Assembly (NCBI RefSeq): GCF_947242115.1
Contig: NC_074711.1
Coordinates: 37,126,001-37,190,000 of the forward strand
Direction of reading: 5' to 3'
Origin: Biomphalaria glabrata
Lineage: Eukaryota > Mollusca > Gastropoda > Planorbidae
DNA length: 64,000 nt
Part shown: piece by piece, positions 34,438 through 48,300 of the stretch
Layout: each line of letters starts with the position of its first letter
Numbering within the stretch: position 1 is the first letter of the stretch
The notes under the pieces: model-generated
What the model saw: the letters and a program-made list of their open reading frames with translations, nothing else
Told to the model about the DNA's origin: nothing
The model's database searches: none
Position numbers and translations under genes: made by a program

Positions 34438-34815
34438 TTATATTTTGAATTTAGGGATTTTTAGGGCGCCCATGAGTCCAGCCAACTCTAACGGGTACCT
34501 GACTTGAGTTGGACCAAGTAAATGTCCACTCATCTCTAACGGGTACCTGACTTGAGTTGGACCAAGTAAATGTCCACATATCTCACACGGGTACCTGACT
34601 TGAGTTGGACTAAGTAAATGTCCACCCATCTCTAACGGGTACCTGACTTGAGTTGGACCAAGTAAATGTCCACATATCTCTAACGGGTACCTGACTTGAG
34701 TTGGACTAAGTAAAGGCGGTTGGTCGTTGTGCTGCTCGTCAACCATTGGCTAATAAACAGATGACCTTCACATCATTGGCCCTGTAGATCGCAAGGTCTG
34801 AAAGGGGAATTTTAC
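34438..34815 (+). repeat. SINE-B tail with a 48-bp internal amplification (5 units)
   Basis: The normal SINE-B sequence GGGTACCTGACTTGAGTTGG is repeated. The anchor ACGGGTACC lies at 34491, 34539, 34587, 34635 and 34683, exactly 48 bp apart. The usual end (CAGATGACCTTCACATCATT, GATCGCAAGGTCTGAAAGGG) follows. The head is missing or very diverged. The minus-strand open frame with a 16-residue repeat is a by-product. Confidence 0.85.
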
Positions 34816-35211
34816 TTTACTCACATGGTCAAAAACTGCTTTCTCAATAACATGGAAACTTAGTAACTGTCTGCATCTTAAAGCTGGCTACACACACAAC
34901 AGAACATTAAGTCCATTAGTTTGACTGTAATTTAATATGCTTAATTGCAAGTACAGTAAAGCTAATCCTGTGAAGATCATTTCATATTTTAGTAAAGCCT
35001 CTATGTATTTCGACCAAGTCGTAATACATAGAGTTATCCTAAACGTCTTATGGCGGTAAGTCTGTTTATTCATAAATGCTGTAATCATAACATTGGAGAA
35101 ACTCTATTGTTTGCGAGAAAACATTAATAATTTTATGACATTTTTTTTTGCACATGATTCTAGCAATAGTTGCTTTTTATCTTACTTATTTTCTGCTCCT
35201 TTCTTCGATAC

Positions 35212-37355
35212 TGTGACAAGTCAAAAACTTGCTGTCAGAGTCACTCAAAATTATCACAGCATTAATTATTATTTTTCCTTATTTATTTATTTTATTTTAA
35301 TTATTTCCCCATCCTACCCCTAAATTATTTACCCGCCACACCTTTTCCGCTCCAGGCTAGACTTAGTTGACCACATTGGAGATAGTTAAGGCGCGTCCTT
35401 TCATTTATCTTCCCTTGACCGGGGCAAAAATACGTACAGACTCTTTGATCTTATCGGCATGATGTCTGACAGCCGCAGTGGACACCACCTTGTGTGGAAT
35501 GCAAGTCACTCCTCCCCCCCCCCTTTCTCCTACGTCTCTCTTTGATCTAGGAGATTACTCGAGTCAAAGCGCCTCTCGACGCTCCCATCTCAAGTCTAAT
35601 TCACCCACGTGTAAGATAATTCTTAGCCTAGGACATTTCCTGTTTCCGCTCACATTTTCCATATAAAGTAAGTTAAATCAAGCCTGTCTCTCATTTCTCA
35701 TTCGAGCTGAGCAATCGAGTCTGGACTACTTCATACATTCTTACTCCTAGAGGAATACCTGGTGGTAAGCCGAACTTAATCACAAGTTCCATCTTAATTA
35801 CTCTGTGTATATTTCCATTGGATTTTATCATGTGTATTTTGCCTAGTTCATTTATATTTAATTAGTGCATTGTGTATTTCTCACTGGCGTAAGTAGAGAA
35901 CATAAACATGTCCTATGTATTTATTTATGTATTGCATTAATCTATTAATGCTACGTTGCTCAACTGATCGTGGATGCAACCATGTATATATTTGTACATC
36001 TTAGTCTATTTCCTTTATCTCGGCTGACAACCGTGATAATTTTACTAGCGCACTAATACTGCGTCTAGAAAAGGGATATGAATTATCTCCCCTATATTGA
36101 ATTATCTCCCCTGTAATGAATTATCTCCCCTTTACTCATTTTACTCTAATGAGAGTTGCGCCGCTTGAACGGACACCCTCTCCATTCAAGCACGCTTCAT
36201 TGCTCTCGACCCACGGTCATATGTAAACAAACCATCTGGGTCGCTGACCACCGCCCACCCCCCCCCCTTCTTTCTCTATCCACCTGTGTTGGTTATTTAT
36301 ATTATTATTTCCCCTTTTATGTACATTTCTATATTGCTACTATCTGCCATCTATTTTCCAAATCCCATTTGTCATCATCTCCCCATTGTGCTCTAAAGCA
36401 ATTTTACCAATCTGACGAATGCACCTCAGTCGAGGGCATCGATAAGATGCATGAGAGACATGTCCTAACTTGTCTTTATTTATCCGCAGCCTCCCTCAGG
36501 TGTCTGCCTATTTATCGGATTATTTACCTGCCTATTTGTTTGATATCCAGAATCACCTACTATCTTTGTGCTTAGTGCTATTCAGCACTGCACTAGTTCA
36601 CTGATCTGCCTATTTATTTATTGGATCAACGATCTATTTACCTGCATCTGTGCTTAGTGCTATTCAGCACTGCACTTGCCTACTGAGATCTACTCAACTC
36701 TACCACTTGGCGCTATCGGCATTGCCCGCCTTTTTGACAGCCCACCTGTCAAGCTATTAGGTGCGACGTCCCTATAGATTCAGATCTGTATGAGACGTCA
36801 TAGCTACGCCAACCCTCTGCAACTCACTGGACATATCCTGTCAACTACGCTGCCCACGGCAGATCAGCTCTGCCCGCAGTAACCTTGTGCCCACGGTAGC
36901 CGGCCACCCGCCCTACTGTGCCCACTACCGATACTAGAACTTGGGATTGAGACTCCACAAGAACTATATCACCGGCGTCCCTCTATCCGCTAGAGCGCCA
37001 CCTCCAGCTGCAGAACCTCAAGCCAGGACACAGCCAGCTGCGACATCAACAGGACAACCAGCTAAGTCAGAGGACAAAGTGACATACTTTCTTATTAGGT
37101 GCAAGAGTGATAATTAAATCTAGTATTCACTAGAGATAGATGCACCCCCCCCACCTTTTTCATTCTTATATGTATATTTATGTAAATAAATATTCTTTTA
37201 TTTTTAACTTTGGTATGTATCTTTCATTGCTTTGTCTCGTTGCGTGTCTGCTCCCGATTCATATGCTGATAGGTTGGTGTGTGATAGCTTTAAAAATAAT
37301 CATCCCCTAGACATAAAACGCGCCAAACACACATCACATTTCCCCACCTGTCACA
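35212..37355. mobile_element. Solo-LTR-like fossil (2144 bp) with 5-bp target duplication
   Basis: The stretch begins TGTGACA and ends TGTCACA, the TG..CA inverted ends of long terminal repeats. It is flanked by GATAC on both sides (35207-35211 and 37356-37360), as expected of integrase-type insertion. TATAAA near 35662 and AATAAA near 37184 fit promoter and poly(A) sites of an LTR. Internal short tandem repeats include GAATTATCTCCCC units (36.08-36.14 kb) and a duplicated TGTGCTTAGTGCTATTCAGC. No coding domain is present, so it looks like a solo LTR or non-coding derivative; Gypsy/BEL-type families make 5-bp duplications. Orientation and age cannot be fixed without a partner LTR. Confidence 0.72.
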
Positions 37356-37804
37356 GATACTTCTGGATTTTGATTCCAATTAACACATTTCTACACTGTT
37401 CAAGATAATTGTTAAGATTTATGAATCACTTTGCTTACTCCACCAAACCAACAAGAATTCGTATGTGACTGGACATGTCATCTATAGGACTTAAAACGTT
37501 GTCTTTCCCTTTATAGATTCCTCCGAATATATTTACACTAACGTCGATCTCTACAAAGAATAATGGCCTTAAGTTTCTTGTTTATTGTTTAGTGTGTATA
37601 AGGAATATATGTATAGGCCTACTAGAAGCACTACATATACATTTAGGTTATCTACGACAATGCTTTAGATTAGTATTAGGCTTTAAGGTGCAAAATATTT
37701 TTTTTTAAATTAGGACACTCAAAGTATTACATTTAAAGAGAATATTATTAAATCTTTAAAAATTTACCCGAATGCCTATATAGCCAGCCCCACAGGGTAC
37801 TGCT

Positions 37805-37995
37805 GCAGACCTGCCAAATCACAAATACTCCTTCTTCCCTAGTGCTATTAGAGCATGGAATGGGTTGCCTGAGCTAGCTAGGAAAACCAGTGACTTGGCA
37901 GAATTTAGGTCATTGATTAATATGCATGACTGAATGCATGACGCGTAGGACGTAATCATCTTCTGTATTATATAAGATAAGAAGGTAAGATAAAA
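37805..37995 (+). mobile_element. LINE family Y 3'-end fragment
   Basis: It runs from CAAATACTCCTTCTTCCCTA and TAGAGCATGGAATGGGTTGC to GACGCGTAGGACGTAATCAT and a short (ATAAG)n tail, matching the end of the 58.4-kb LINE closely. It is strongly 5'-truncated. Confidence 0.85.
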
Positions 37996-39341
37996 CTCCT
38001 CAAAGGAAACTGATAAAGGGACTACAATGAATTTCGTTTCTCTTTAACGAAACTCGACCCTAGCAGTTCCAGAGAATGAATACTCGTTCATTTCTAATAT
38101 AATAATAATAATAATAATAAAGAAAATATGGAAACATAGACTGGAGTCTGAGCTGTCTGGAACTAAGAGCCGTCTTTCGGGCTACTAGTAAACTGTATTG
38201 AGGACCTGGAGCGTCTCGGAAGTGTGTCAGTGGTCTTTGCTAATGTTTAGGTAGAAAACGACTTGTAGAACTTAAGACTCCGTGAGTTAAGTCCATTTCT
38301 CACTGTGTCAATACATACATAATCTATTTATTACCTCCTTTCGTTGAGTGCTTGCCTTAGATTTACTACAAGAATAAGACAGAAAATATGGGAATCTAGG
38401 CTTGGAGATTAAGCGTTTTTGGGAAAAATAACAACATACCCCATTGTTATATCAACCGATGGATAATGACAACTGACCTCACAGATACCTTCAAGGCCCT
38501 TACTAGTCCTAAAAAGCGTCCAGAAAGCAATAGCATCATGCTAATGATGTTTTATATGACTTAGAAATGAATAGACTTTACCAACAATCACCCCTTGAAT
38601 TCTGCACTGTAGAGAAACAAAAATTGCCATTGAAATAAACATTATTTCCCTTTAAACTCCAAATAAGATCTAATACAAATCTTGAAGCGTCTATTATCTG
38701 ATAAAATGGGCACGAGGGCGTTTTCTGAAGAACCTTTTCTTTCAATCACATGTATGTTTCGATTATCTCTAACAAAGCGGGACCCCGTGACAAATAAGAC
38801 CTGCAGAAATGAGACATTGACTCTCAAACGAGTGGATCTCGAGCCCGGGTAAGTTAATCAGTTCAACCAACCAAATTATGTTTGCGATCGTCTTCTGCCA
38901 ATCACGTTGCCCCATTTAGACCGGGCTATAATATCAGGAACCTTTTTTTTTTCCATTCTGTCCAAATATTTCGGAGAGCGTAGAACGTGTTCATGAAGAC
39001 AGTTTCTTTCTGTACAATTTTCATGAGAAAATAAAAGAGAATTCCGCTATTAAAGTATTAAGATATCATAACTTTTATAATCGTCGTGTGTATGACTATA
39101 GTTGAAATGAATCAATCATGTTACTAACTCACAGATCTGAATCTATATTGCTTCCACTTCCATTAGGTTTTGTCTAGCTAACATTTTGTAGTATTTAGAT
39201 CTGTGTCTCTAAACCTTCACAAAGTTGTCAGTCATACAGTGAATACACGAATCTCTATCTCTCGGCTCTGTGCTACTAAAGTGTGATATTGCCACTTAGT
39301 GTAAAACTGATTTGATTGGTACTAACAAAAGCTAATATAAG
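37996..39341. promoter_or_regulatory. Upstream region of the SLC18 gene
   Basis: This region holds an (AAT)n run near 38.1 kb and a diverged repeat (ATACCTTCAAGGCCCTTA near 38.49 kb) also seen near 32.88 kb. No coding exon is recognisable. It should contain the promoter and any 5'UTR exon of the transporter gene beginning at 39342, but no clear TATA box or initiator stands out. Confidence 0.3.
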
Positions 39342-42300
39342 ATGGCATTATTGAAGACACTGAAAGATCTGTGGTATAGCATCTTAAATAGCTGTGTAAC
39401 TATTGAACCTATCAGGGAGCAGCTTGGTGACTCGAAGAAAGTAGCTTTGGCGATCATCTTTTTGACCAATATGTTGGATAACCTATTGCTGACCTCTGTA
39501 GGTAAGTTTGTAACAATTTCTCATGATGAACTTTATTACGAAATAATAAATAAAAAAATAATCTTGAAGTCTATATTTTAAAGTGAAAAAAACAACAACT
39601 CACCACTGGAAGGTATCCTTGTCACTACTTTATGCTCAAAAAGTTAAGTTTCCGTATCATACTTCATTGGTATATAGGGTAGATGATGTAAAGGTCATCT
39701 GTTTCTGTGGCCCACGGTTAATAAGGGTCTCTTGTGGCCAGCACAACGACCAACCGCCTTTACCTTTGTCCGACTAATGTCAGGTACCCATTAGAGCTGG
39801 GTGGACTCAGAAGCGCCCAAAGATCCCGTAATTAAAAATCTCTTTCTCACCAGGATTAGAACCCGGGACCCCCCGAAGCCAAACGCTTTAACTCTCAGTC
39901 ACCGCGCCTCCAAATTAACGCTTAATATGCGTTTTAAATTTGACATTCCATGCCATTCTTGCAAGTCCAAATTAAATGTTTGCACATAAAAAGACATTTT
40001 GATATAAAAAGTTATCAACCTGATCATGACCTGATATATTTTTGTGATACCCTGAAGTTTACAATATTTATGAGTAAATGTGCTCAAGAAAAGTTGATAC
40101 CTGGGTGTCACGACGTCATTTGAAGAGATAAAACTTGTGTGCTATGCCCTTCTCACTTCAACTGACGTGCGGATTAAGAGGTGCCGTTATTATAAATAAA
40201 AAACGAGTAAGATCAGTAAGATGCAATAAAATGTCCAATTGTAGATATAACTTTCTTGTTTTTAATTCTTTTGAGCTTGAAACAACAAATATAGGTATAA
40301 TACAATCCAGATACATAATACTATTAGTAATGATCAGCTAAAACTAATCATTTACTTTGTACTAGCGACATCTAGCTCTCCGAATTCTATCTGACCCTGA
40401 CTGTAACTGGTTACCAAAACTTCAACCAGAGGTGGCTTTAGCAGACAGTGACAAAGGATTGTCTTTATCGCACCCTTCATCGCGCGGGGCTTGGGGCGGT
40501 TGCCATACTCGCCACCCCCTAATTTTATTCCTTATACCCCCCAAAAAACAACAACAACAACAAACTTCTACAGCCTTCCTCCCACGCTCTTCTGCCTTCA
40601 CCTCTAGTTTCCCGCCATTTTTATCTTCACTTAACTCGTGCACGTGGATCTGCACTCATGATCACCTGATCATGCGACGTCACATTCTTGCTACTACCCT
40701 TGACATGCATAAGCAGGACAGTGGGATTAGGTGTCTTGAATTTTTGTGTCTGCTTTCTGCTGTGTATTCAGAAACTGCAAAATCTATTACAGGATAGCCA
40801 ATTTCTATTCAGAGTAAAAATTGCCGGATTTCACATCATAAATCGGCAGCTAGACTTATCTTGTATAATTTTATCCAAACAAATGGAAATTCAGTTTGAC
40901 TACAGTTGTCCACCTCAACATTACTACTATAAAAGTAATAATATAGACTCTAGGTACAAATTTGACTAATGTACTAGGAATGTTCACTTTTACAACCAGT
41001 ACTTTATGAATTAGAATCAGGCTTCCATGTAGCCTACTTCTCAGTGACGACGAACGACCTTCTAAAAGTGGGATAAAGGAGTTTTGAAAACTTTCTGTTC
41101 TAGTCCAGATAATGCCAAAGGTATACAAGCATAATAGAACATTTTGATAACATTGACAATATCTATATTGTTGTTTTACAATGGAAAAGGCAAATGTAAT
41201 CTAATGTATTTCCATTCCGCCACTCGATTTCCTTTTACTACACCATTAATTCTCTTTATCTTTAAAGTACCAATAATTCCCGCCTTCTTACTGACATTGG
41301 ACAAGGAAGACTTTTACAGTACAGCAAGCAATAGCACATCCTCCCATAGGCCTTTGTTGTCCCCCCACGAGAAGCAGGTCTTGCTCACCATGAATGATGA
41401 GAGTTTTAAAAGCCACAAATCCCACGCCATGTGGGCCAACATCACTGGGGCTGGACCTAACTGGACATCCAGCCACCACCATGGCAGATTTCCTTTGTCA
41501 GCAGCGGCGTTCAGTGAAAATGGAAGAGTCGGATGGCTTTTGTCTTCCAAGGCCATAGTTCAGCTCTTTGCAAATTGTTTGGTCGGACCTTTATGTAACA
41601 AGTAAGATATTTTATTCACGTGATCAGTTAATAGAAATCACAATTTAAATAAAAAGTTATATATCTAAATATATATTACAATATATCATCGTGTATTATT
41701 AGAGTTTGAAGGAATTAGCCTTGGACACATTATAGAATCATAGATTAAGTATATTTTCAATAGTCTCTAAGTTTAAATTAAAATCTTCAATAAATGTATC
41801 TAATTTTTCTCAATGGCATTCTCGTCCTCTTGATTCTAACATTTTAATCATCTCTGTCTATCTCTCTCTCGGTCTCTCTTTGTCTCTCTCTGTCTGTCTT
41901 CCTCTCTGCCTCTCTCTCTGTGTGTGTCTCTCTCTCTTTCTTTTTCTCTCTGTCTCTCTGTCTATCTCTCTCTCGGTCTCTCTCTTTGTCTCTTTCTCTC
42001 TCTCTCTCTCTCTGTGTCTCTCTCTGTCATTTGTCTCTCTCTCTGTCTTTTTCTCCCTGTCTTTTTCTCTCTGTCTCTCTATCTCTCTCTGTCTGTCTCT
42101 CTCTCTCTCTCGGTCCCTCTCTCTATCTCTCTCTGTCTGTCTCTCTCTCTCTCGGTCCCTCTCTCTATCTCTCTCTGTCTGTCTATCTCTCTCGGTCCCT
42201 CTCTCTGTCTCTCCCTCTCTTATTTTACATCCTGTGTCTCCGTCTGTCTCCTTCAGTATTTATTCCCCAAAACTTGGTCAATAGATTTTTACCCTCGTTT

Positions 42301-45300
42301 TTTTTTTGTTTCACCATCACCCCCCCCCCTTTTATCCTTGCTACAAATACAATAACCATAATTTTATTGCTAGGCAACGACCATCACCTGACTACGAAGC
42401 ATACATTGTATTCTATCAGTGAGATATTATTTATTGATTTGAGTAGCAAATGTTTTCAATGCTTCCTTTATCAATATTTTGACATCCAAGATATAGGTCT
42501 GACACATAGAAATAAATGGCCTATTTTCATTTTATTTTGTACGAGCCTTATAACCTTTAAATATTATACTTAATTTGAAACCGGGTAATTTTTGTCTGTT
42601 TATTCCTCAGATTTGGGTACCCCATCTTCCTTTTTAGCGGAACAGTCATTTTATTGATGTCCTCAATAGGTATGTTTTTAGTTCATAGCACGCGGGCAAT
42701 GTACAGGCTATGTCAGCAATGAAACAGTTTTAAAAAGTGTCCCCATACTGTGACACCATATTTGTATGCTCTTGTCTCTCTATTTCCTTTCAATGGCTAC
42801 GCTATCAAAAAATAATGCATTCGGGACTGTATCATCGGCTCTTTTTTTTTTCTTTCTGTCTTGAAAGTAGATCTATATGCTACAGTGAGGTCAAAGCTAG
42901 AGCTCTTTAAGCAATGGAGTTTCCTTCCTTTTCGGCTTAAAAGCATTCGCAATGTCTTAAGGTCTTATGTGTCTGCCCTACCTTTAAGCCTAATCTTAAA
43001 CCTGATTTGTGTGTCCTAATGTGCGACACTTACCTTAAGCCTGATGTGTGTGTGTGTTATCTTCAGTAAAACGTGTCTCCTATTTTAGGTTTAATCTCTG
43101 TGTGTCTGTGTGTGTTTGAATCCCGATTCGAGCTGAGTTGAGTTTGCTGAACACTTAATAGTTGCGCGAGAGTCTCTCAGCTACCTCCCAAAACTCGTCA
43201 ACAATAGAGTATTGTCTTGTAGTAAATGCCTACACTAAAGCATACAAGATGCGTCATATAAAGCAATTATTGTAACTTAATCATGGTGTGTCCTATAATA
43301 TGTCAGATGTATGTGCTCTATCTTTAGTCAGACAGGTGTGACATATATTAGGTCAGGCTCATGTGTCCTATCTTAAGCTAGATATGTTTACCCTATCTTA
43401 AGTCAGATAGGTGTGCCTAAACATAGATAGGTGTGCCTTATCTTAAGTCAGATACATATGATGTGCCTTATTTTAAGTCAGATTCATGTGTCCTATCTTG
43501 TATTTGTTGTGTTTACCCTAACTTAAGTCAGATGTATTTGTCTTATCTTATGTTTTTATTTATGAAAGAAGTTTGAATGTGTACAGTCTGACACTTCCAT
43601 AGAAGGCGGCTGTTATGATGTCCAGCATTTGGGATAGTAATACGGCTATTATGTAATTGTATTATCTATATGTTGGTTTAATCTCTTGGCTTCTTTCTGA
43701 TTCCTTTACGGGAGAGCATACCTACAAATAAAATAATTTCGGATCTGGCCCTGAGATCTCTAAGTAGCTTCAAGTTCATGGACAGCAGTGAAGTTTCGAT
43801 TTCATTTGGTGTTAAACTTGTAGAATAATCTAAAACACGCTTTTAAAATCGCAGTCATGTTTTTAGCGGCCCCCGAAAGGGGAAAAGACGCTATTAGTTT
43901 TGTGCGAAACGTCTGTCCGTCCGTCCCGTTTAGATCTCGTAAACTAGAAGAGATATTGAAAATCCGACTTCACAATATTTTAGACCATTCAAAGTTCTGA
44001 TGCAACGGCTACTTTTTTTTTTTCCTGAAATCGAAAATTCTAATTTTTAAAATTAATTATGCAAGCAGTTTTTTATAAGAAAAAGCTAATTAGTATGCAT
44101 TATATGTTAGACCTAATTTAAGACGAATAGTAATCTTATATACATCATTTTCGTGAACATTTTTTCTATATAGCGGAATTTTTTTTTTTTTTTTTGAGGA
44201 TTCGAATATGAGATTGAGCCTTTTCAAAACAATTAACTTATTTAGTTCGAACAGAGGGTCCCGGGTTCGAATCCTGGTGAAGACTGGGATTTTCAACTTC
44301 TGAGTCTACCCAGCTCTAATGGGTACCTGACATTAGTTGGGGAAAAGCAAAGGCGGTTGGTCGTTGTGCTGGCTACATGACACCCTCGTTAACCGTAGGC
44401 CACAAAAACAGATGAACTTTACATCATCTGCCCTATAGACCACAAACTAGTTAGGCCAGGTTCACATCTAACTTTACATTCACTTTCACGTATCCTTTGA
44501 TCTGCGGGACGGTTGGGGCACTACACAAGATCTGTTAACCTTCTTTCTCCATTCTTATCTCTCATTTGTCTTTGATATAATTTCATTCGGATTTTCTTTC
44601 TGAAAATATTGAAACCTACCTGGGTGGACCACTGGTCGTGCGGTTTGCGCGCTGGACTGTCGTTTGGATTTATCGACGATCGAAGGTTCAAACCCTGCCT
44701 GCTCCCATCTCCCGTCGTCCTGCGGGAGGTTTGGACTAGGAAGTAAACTATCTTCAACTCTGAAGGATTATCCGAATTATGTAAAACATTTTACTTCGGG
44801 GGCCGATTTTGAGTTTGTGTTTCCACACAAACTGTCTTTTGAAACCTTGTTCTTTTTGTATTCAGCCAAAATATTTACATGAAACTATTGTTTTCTTTAT
44901 GGAGTCAATTATATTTTTACAGTATTTGCAATAGCTGAGAGTTATGTACCATTGTTTATTGCACGTGCAATTCAAGGTCTTGGCTCAGCGGCAGCAGTTA
45001 TATCTGGTAAGAGGTTTTCTTGTTTTACAAAGCTTGTATCAACTCTGTCTGTCTGGTATAGATTTCAAACGTAATTTTCTCATAATTCACAATCTTAGAT
45101 GACGTTGAAAATTTACATAGTGGAAGACTTTTATTAATAAAACATGAACCAATAAAAAAAATTCAACAATTAGTTAATTAAAATAGTGCTAATTAACTAA
45201 TTGTGTTTGATATTGAACAATGGAAATAAATCTAGAAGTATTGAGATGGTCACTGCACATGTAGAGTTCTTCCCTTTAGCTAATTTTTTAAAAATAGTAT

Positions 45301-48300
45301 TTTTTACTTGTTATTTCCTTTTATTTAAATTCTAAATGTATCTCCAACTTTTCCCAATATTAACATTCCTTGTTCCATTTAGGAATGAGCATTGTAGCCA
45401 ACCGTTTCCCCGAGGATAAAAGCCGAAGTCGTGCTATGGGCATTGCTTTGGGAGGAGCAGCTTTGGGAATCTTGAGTAAGACCCTGATGTTTTGGATACA
45501 TTCACTAACATATTTTTCTAAGTCTTATTGACAGGGGGGTGGGGTTCCATAGATTTTAAGATATTAGTTGTTTAGATTCCTATTCCTATGTGAAAGTATG
45601 TTTATATTCACACCGTATATAATGAACGTTTCTTTCCCTAGTTGGTTACCCGTTTGGTGGTATTATTTATTCCTTCATTGGTAAGACGGTCGTCTTTCTA
45701 GTGCTCGGAGGATTTATTTTTATCGACTTAGGTAAGTAGCTGAGAAATAAATATTTGATATAAAACAATTTAAGTAAATAACAAGTCAAACTTCCTTGTA
45801 TCAGATATGGTTACATTCACCACCTTCAATTATCCCTTAGTCTGTTTGACCTTTGGGGTACAACACAAGATCTGTTGACAGTCCTTATCCATTTCTCTGT
45901 CTTTCGCCTTGGACAATCTTCCTTAATGTCCCGCAAAACTAAAACTATCACGAGGTCCTCAGGGCTCGCAAGAACAAGAAGATGAGTCAGAAAAAGGTGT
46001 GAAGACAACTTAAAAGAATTGACGGGCCTGCCATTGAGGGAGATCCTATAAGAGTCAAAAGACAGAGAGGAATGGAGAAAGGAGGTCAACAGACTAAGGG
46101 ATAGGTGAAGGCTCTACTGTGTTGTTAGATGGTTGTGATTAAGTAGTGACTCTATGTTCTTGTATTGGAAGACCATGAACTCTCTTCCTAGTCCTCAGTG
46201 ACGAGGACTGCTGACAATAGACCCCATGTAACATAGCTTCAGTGAGATATATTGACTGTTGCGGTCAAAGAAATGAAACGTCAAAATCTTCTCGTTTAAT
46301 GAAACAATATTCTAGTATTATTGAATGAATTTATCATAGTGCAAAGCATTTTGCTTTTCCATTTTATTTTTAGGCACAAATTTTAGTGAAACATAAATAC
46401 AAGACATTATAATGCGGGGTGCCATTCTTTTTTTCGTGAGATTTGATTTGATTGTAAAAGTTGTCGAAACAATGATTTCTTAGTAATGTTAATATTGCAT
46501 TCAACTGCCTGTTTTCACTTCTTCCACCAGGTTTACAGTGGTTTGTGTTTGGTTTGAATGTACACATTGAAGTAAGTCGTACTGATATTGGAAACAAAAA
46601 AAAGCTAAAGCTACCTTAAAGCTTTATTTCACTTCAAAAAAGAAAACAAACTTGAACGAAAGTTTGTGTTTTTAGTTATGTAAAGTGTAAAACTCAGTTT
46701 GTAAAAAAAAATACAATTTAAAATACTCATGTTGCACATTTAATTACATATGTTTCCTAGACTTACAGTAAGGTGACACCTGTCTACGTACTTCTGCGAG
46801 ATAAGCACATACTCATTGCAACAGGTGAGATCAACAATGTTTCATTTCTATTTTTGATGGCTTCACGTTTAGCTTGCCCTAACATGTGGAATGAAACAGG
46901 TGTAACAAACCTGATGTTACTATTAGCTTATATTGAATTAATATGAACAATTTAACTTCAACTCAATTACTCAAATTATCAAAAGTAATTCTAACACGAT
47001 ACATCGTAGCTTTCCATCGATCGTTCTGCAGTAATACATTATTTCAACAGTATCGTTTGAAAATTGTTTCTTCAATAAATAAATAAACTTTGATAAATAT
47101 AGTGGGAAGCGTGGTCGAGAGGCTATGAAGGCTTGAACTTGGCTTGGCTTAGCTATCTATGAAGGGGGCTCGAGCAGAGTTGTGTTTACTGATCGCCTAA
47201 AAGGCAGCAAGGACAACCTTCTGCCAGATACCCCACTGGTCCACAAATGAGACTGGACCGTAGCGCTCTGAGCATGATATAAGCATGGAAGTAGTGCTAT
47301 ATAAAAACTATACTTATTATAATATAAGATGCACACATTTGGGATTCATTGAATAATGACAAGTTGGCAGCTCCCTATTTTCTTACTGTCTGTGACGTTT
47401 TCTTTTGAGAGTTGAAGTTTACATAATTGGTTATTGATGTCTCACTATGTTATGGCCACACTTGCACATTCTCCAATACTCCACTGAAGTTCCATGATAT
47501 GGATGTGCAGTTCAAGACAATCACAGTGAATGAATATATAGATGCATTAAGTTACTGTGAAAAAACATCACATAAATAAACTGTATAAGCATTAAAAATA
47601 AAATCTATGATAAGGTAGCAATCAGATAGTAAGGTAGCAGCCAGATAATGCAGTAGCAGACAGATAACAAGGTAGCTTGACGGACATTATAACGCGCTCT
47701 GAGATGAACTCCGATGGGTAAAAGGACAGGAAGGACTTCTACTCCAGTTGTGCCCTGGCGAGGAAATTCTGCTGATCGGCGTAGTGCGTCATAAAGGTCG
47801 ATTAAACGTGATCAAAACATTAACCAACAATGAGTAATGTATTACGATGAACCCCACTATCTTTAATAGTCTTTTATAAAGACCCAACCTAGAAACTATA
47901 ATGAGTCTTGACCCTTTTTTTTTTTAAATATTCTTTGCTTATTCTAATAATTTTTTTCTCCTACTAAGGTATCCACCTGAAGCTTTGTTGGACACCTTTA
48001 TTACTTTAAAAAAAAATCTTTATTGGCCTTCTTAGTCAATTTACTGGACAGTATGTGCAGCCCAGGGTGACACTCTTTTATTCAATTATGGGCATGTTAA
48101 TGTGAAAGTTTCTTCCATTCTGTAGGCAATACATGACGTTGAGAACTGAACCTCATGGACTTATTTAATATCTTGCGTTTCTCACTCACCTCAGAAAAAA
48201 AAATTACAATTGATTTAAGATATACATTTTCATTATAAGTCAATACAACATTGAATTGAGTATCTTTATTCATTTATAGCATCGTTCAATGGTACACGTG

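Noticed and set aside
34438-34746. Open frame with repeated PTQVRYPLEMGGHLLG
   Set aside because: It is antisense to the 48-bp amplified SINE segment and has no gene structure.
40422-40660. Possible fourth hAT copy starting CAGAGGTGGCTTTAG
   Set aside because: No inverted right end or 8-bp duplication was seen nearby, so the terminus-like sequence stands alone; the open frames on both strands also look like relics.
41880-42573. Three overlapping long open frames rich in Ser and Leu
   Set aside because: They are an artefact of a polypyrimidine TCTC-type simple repeat, which lacks stops in all three frames, inside an SLC18 intron.
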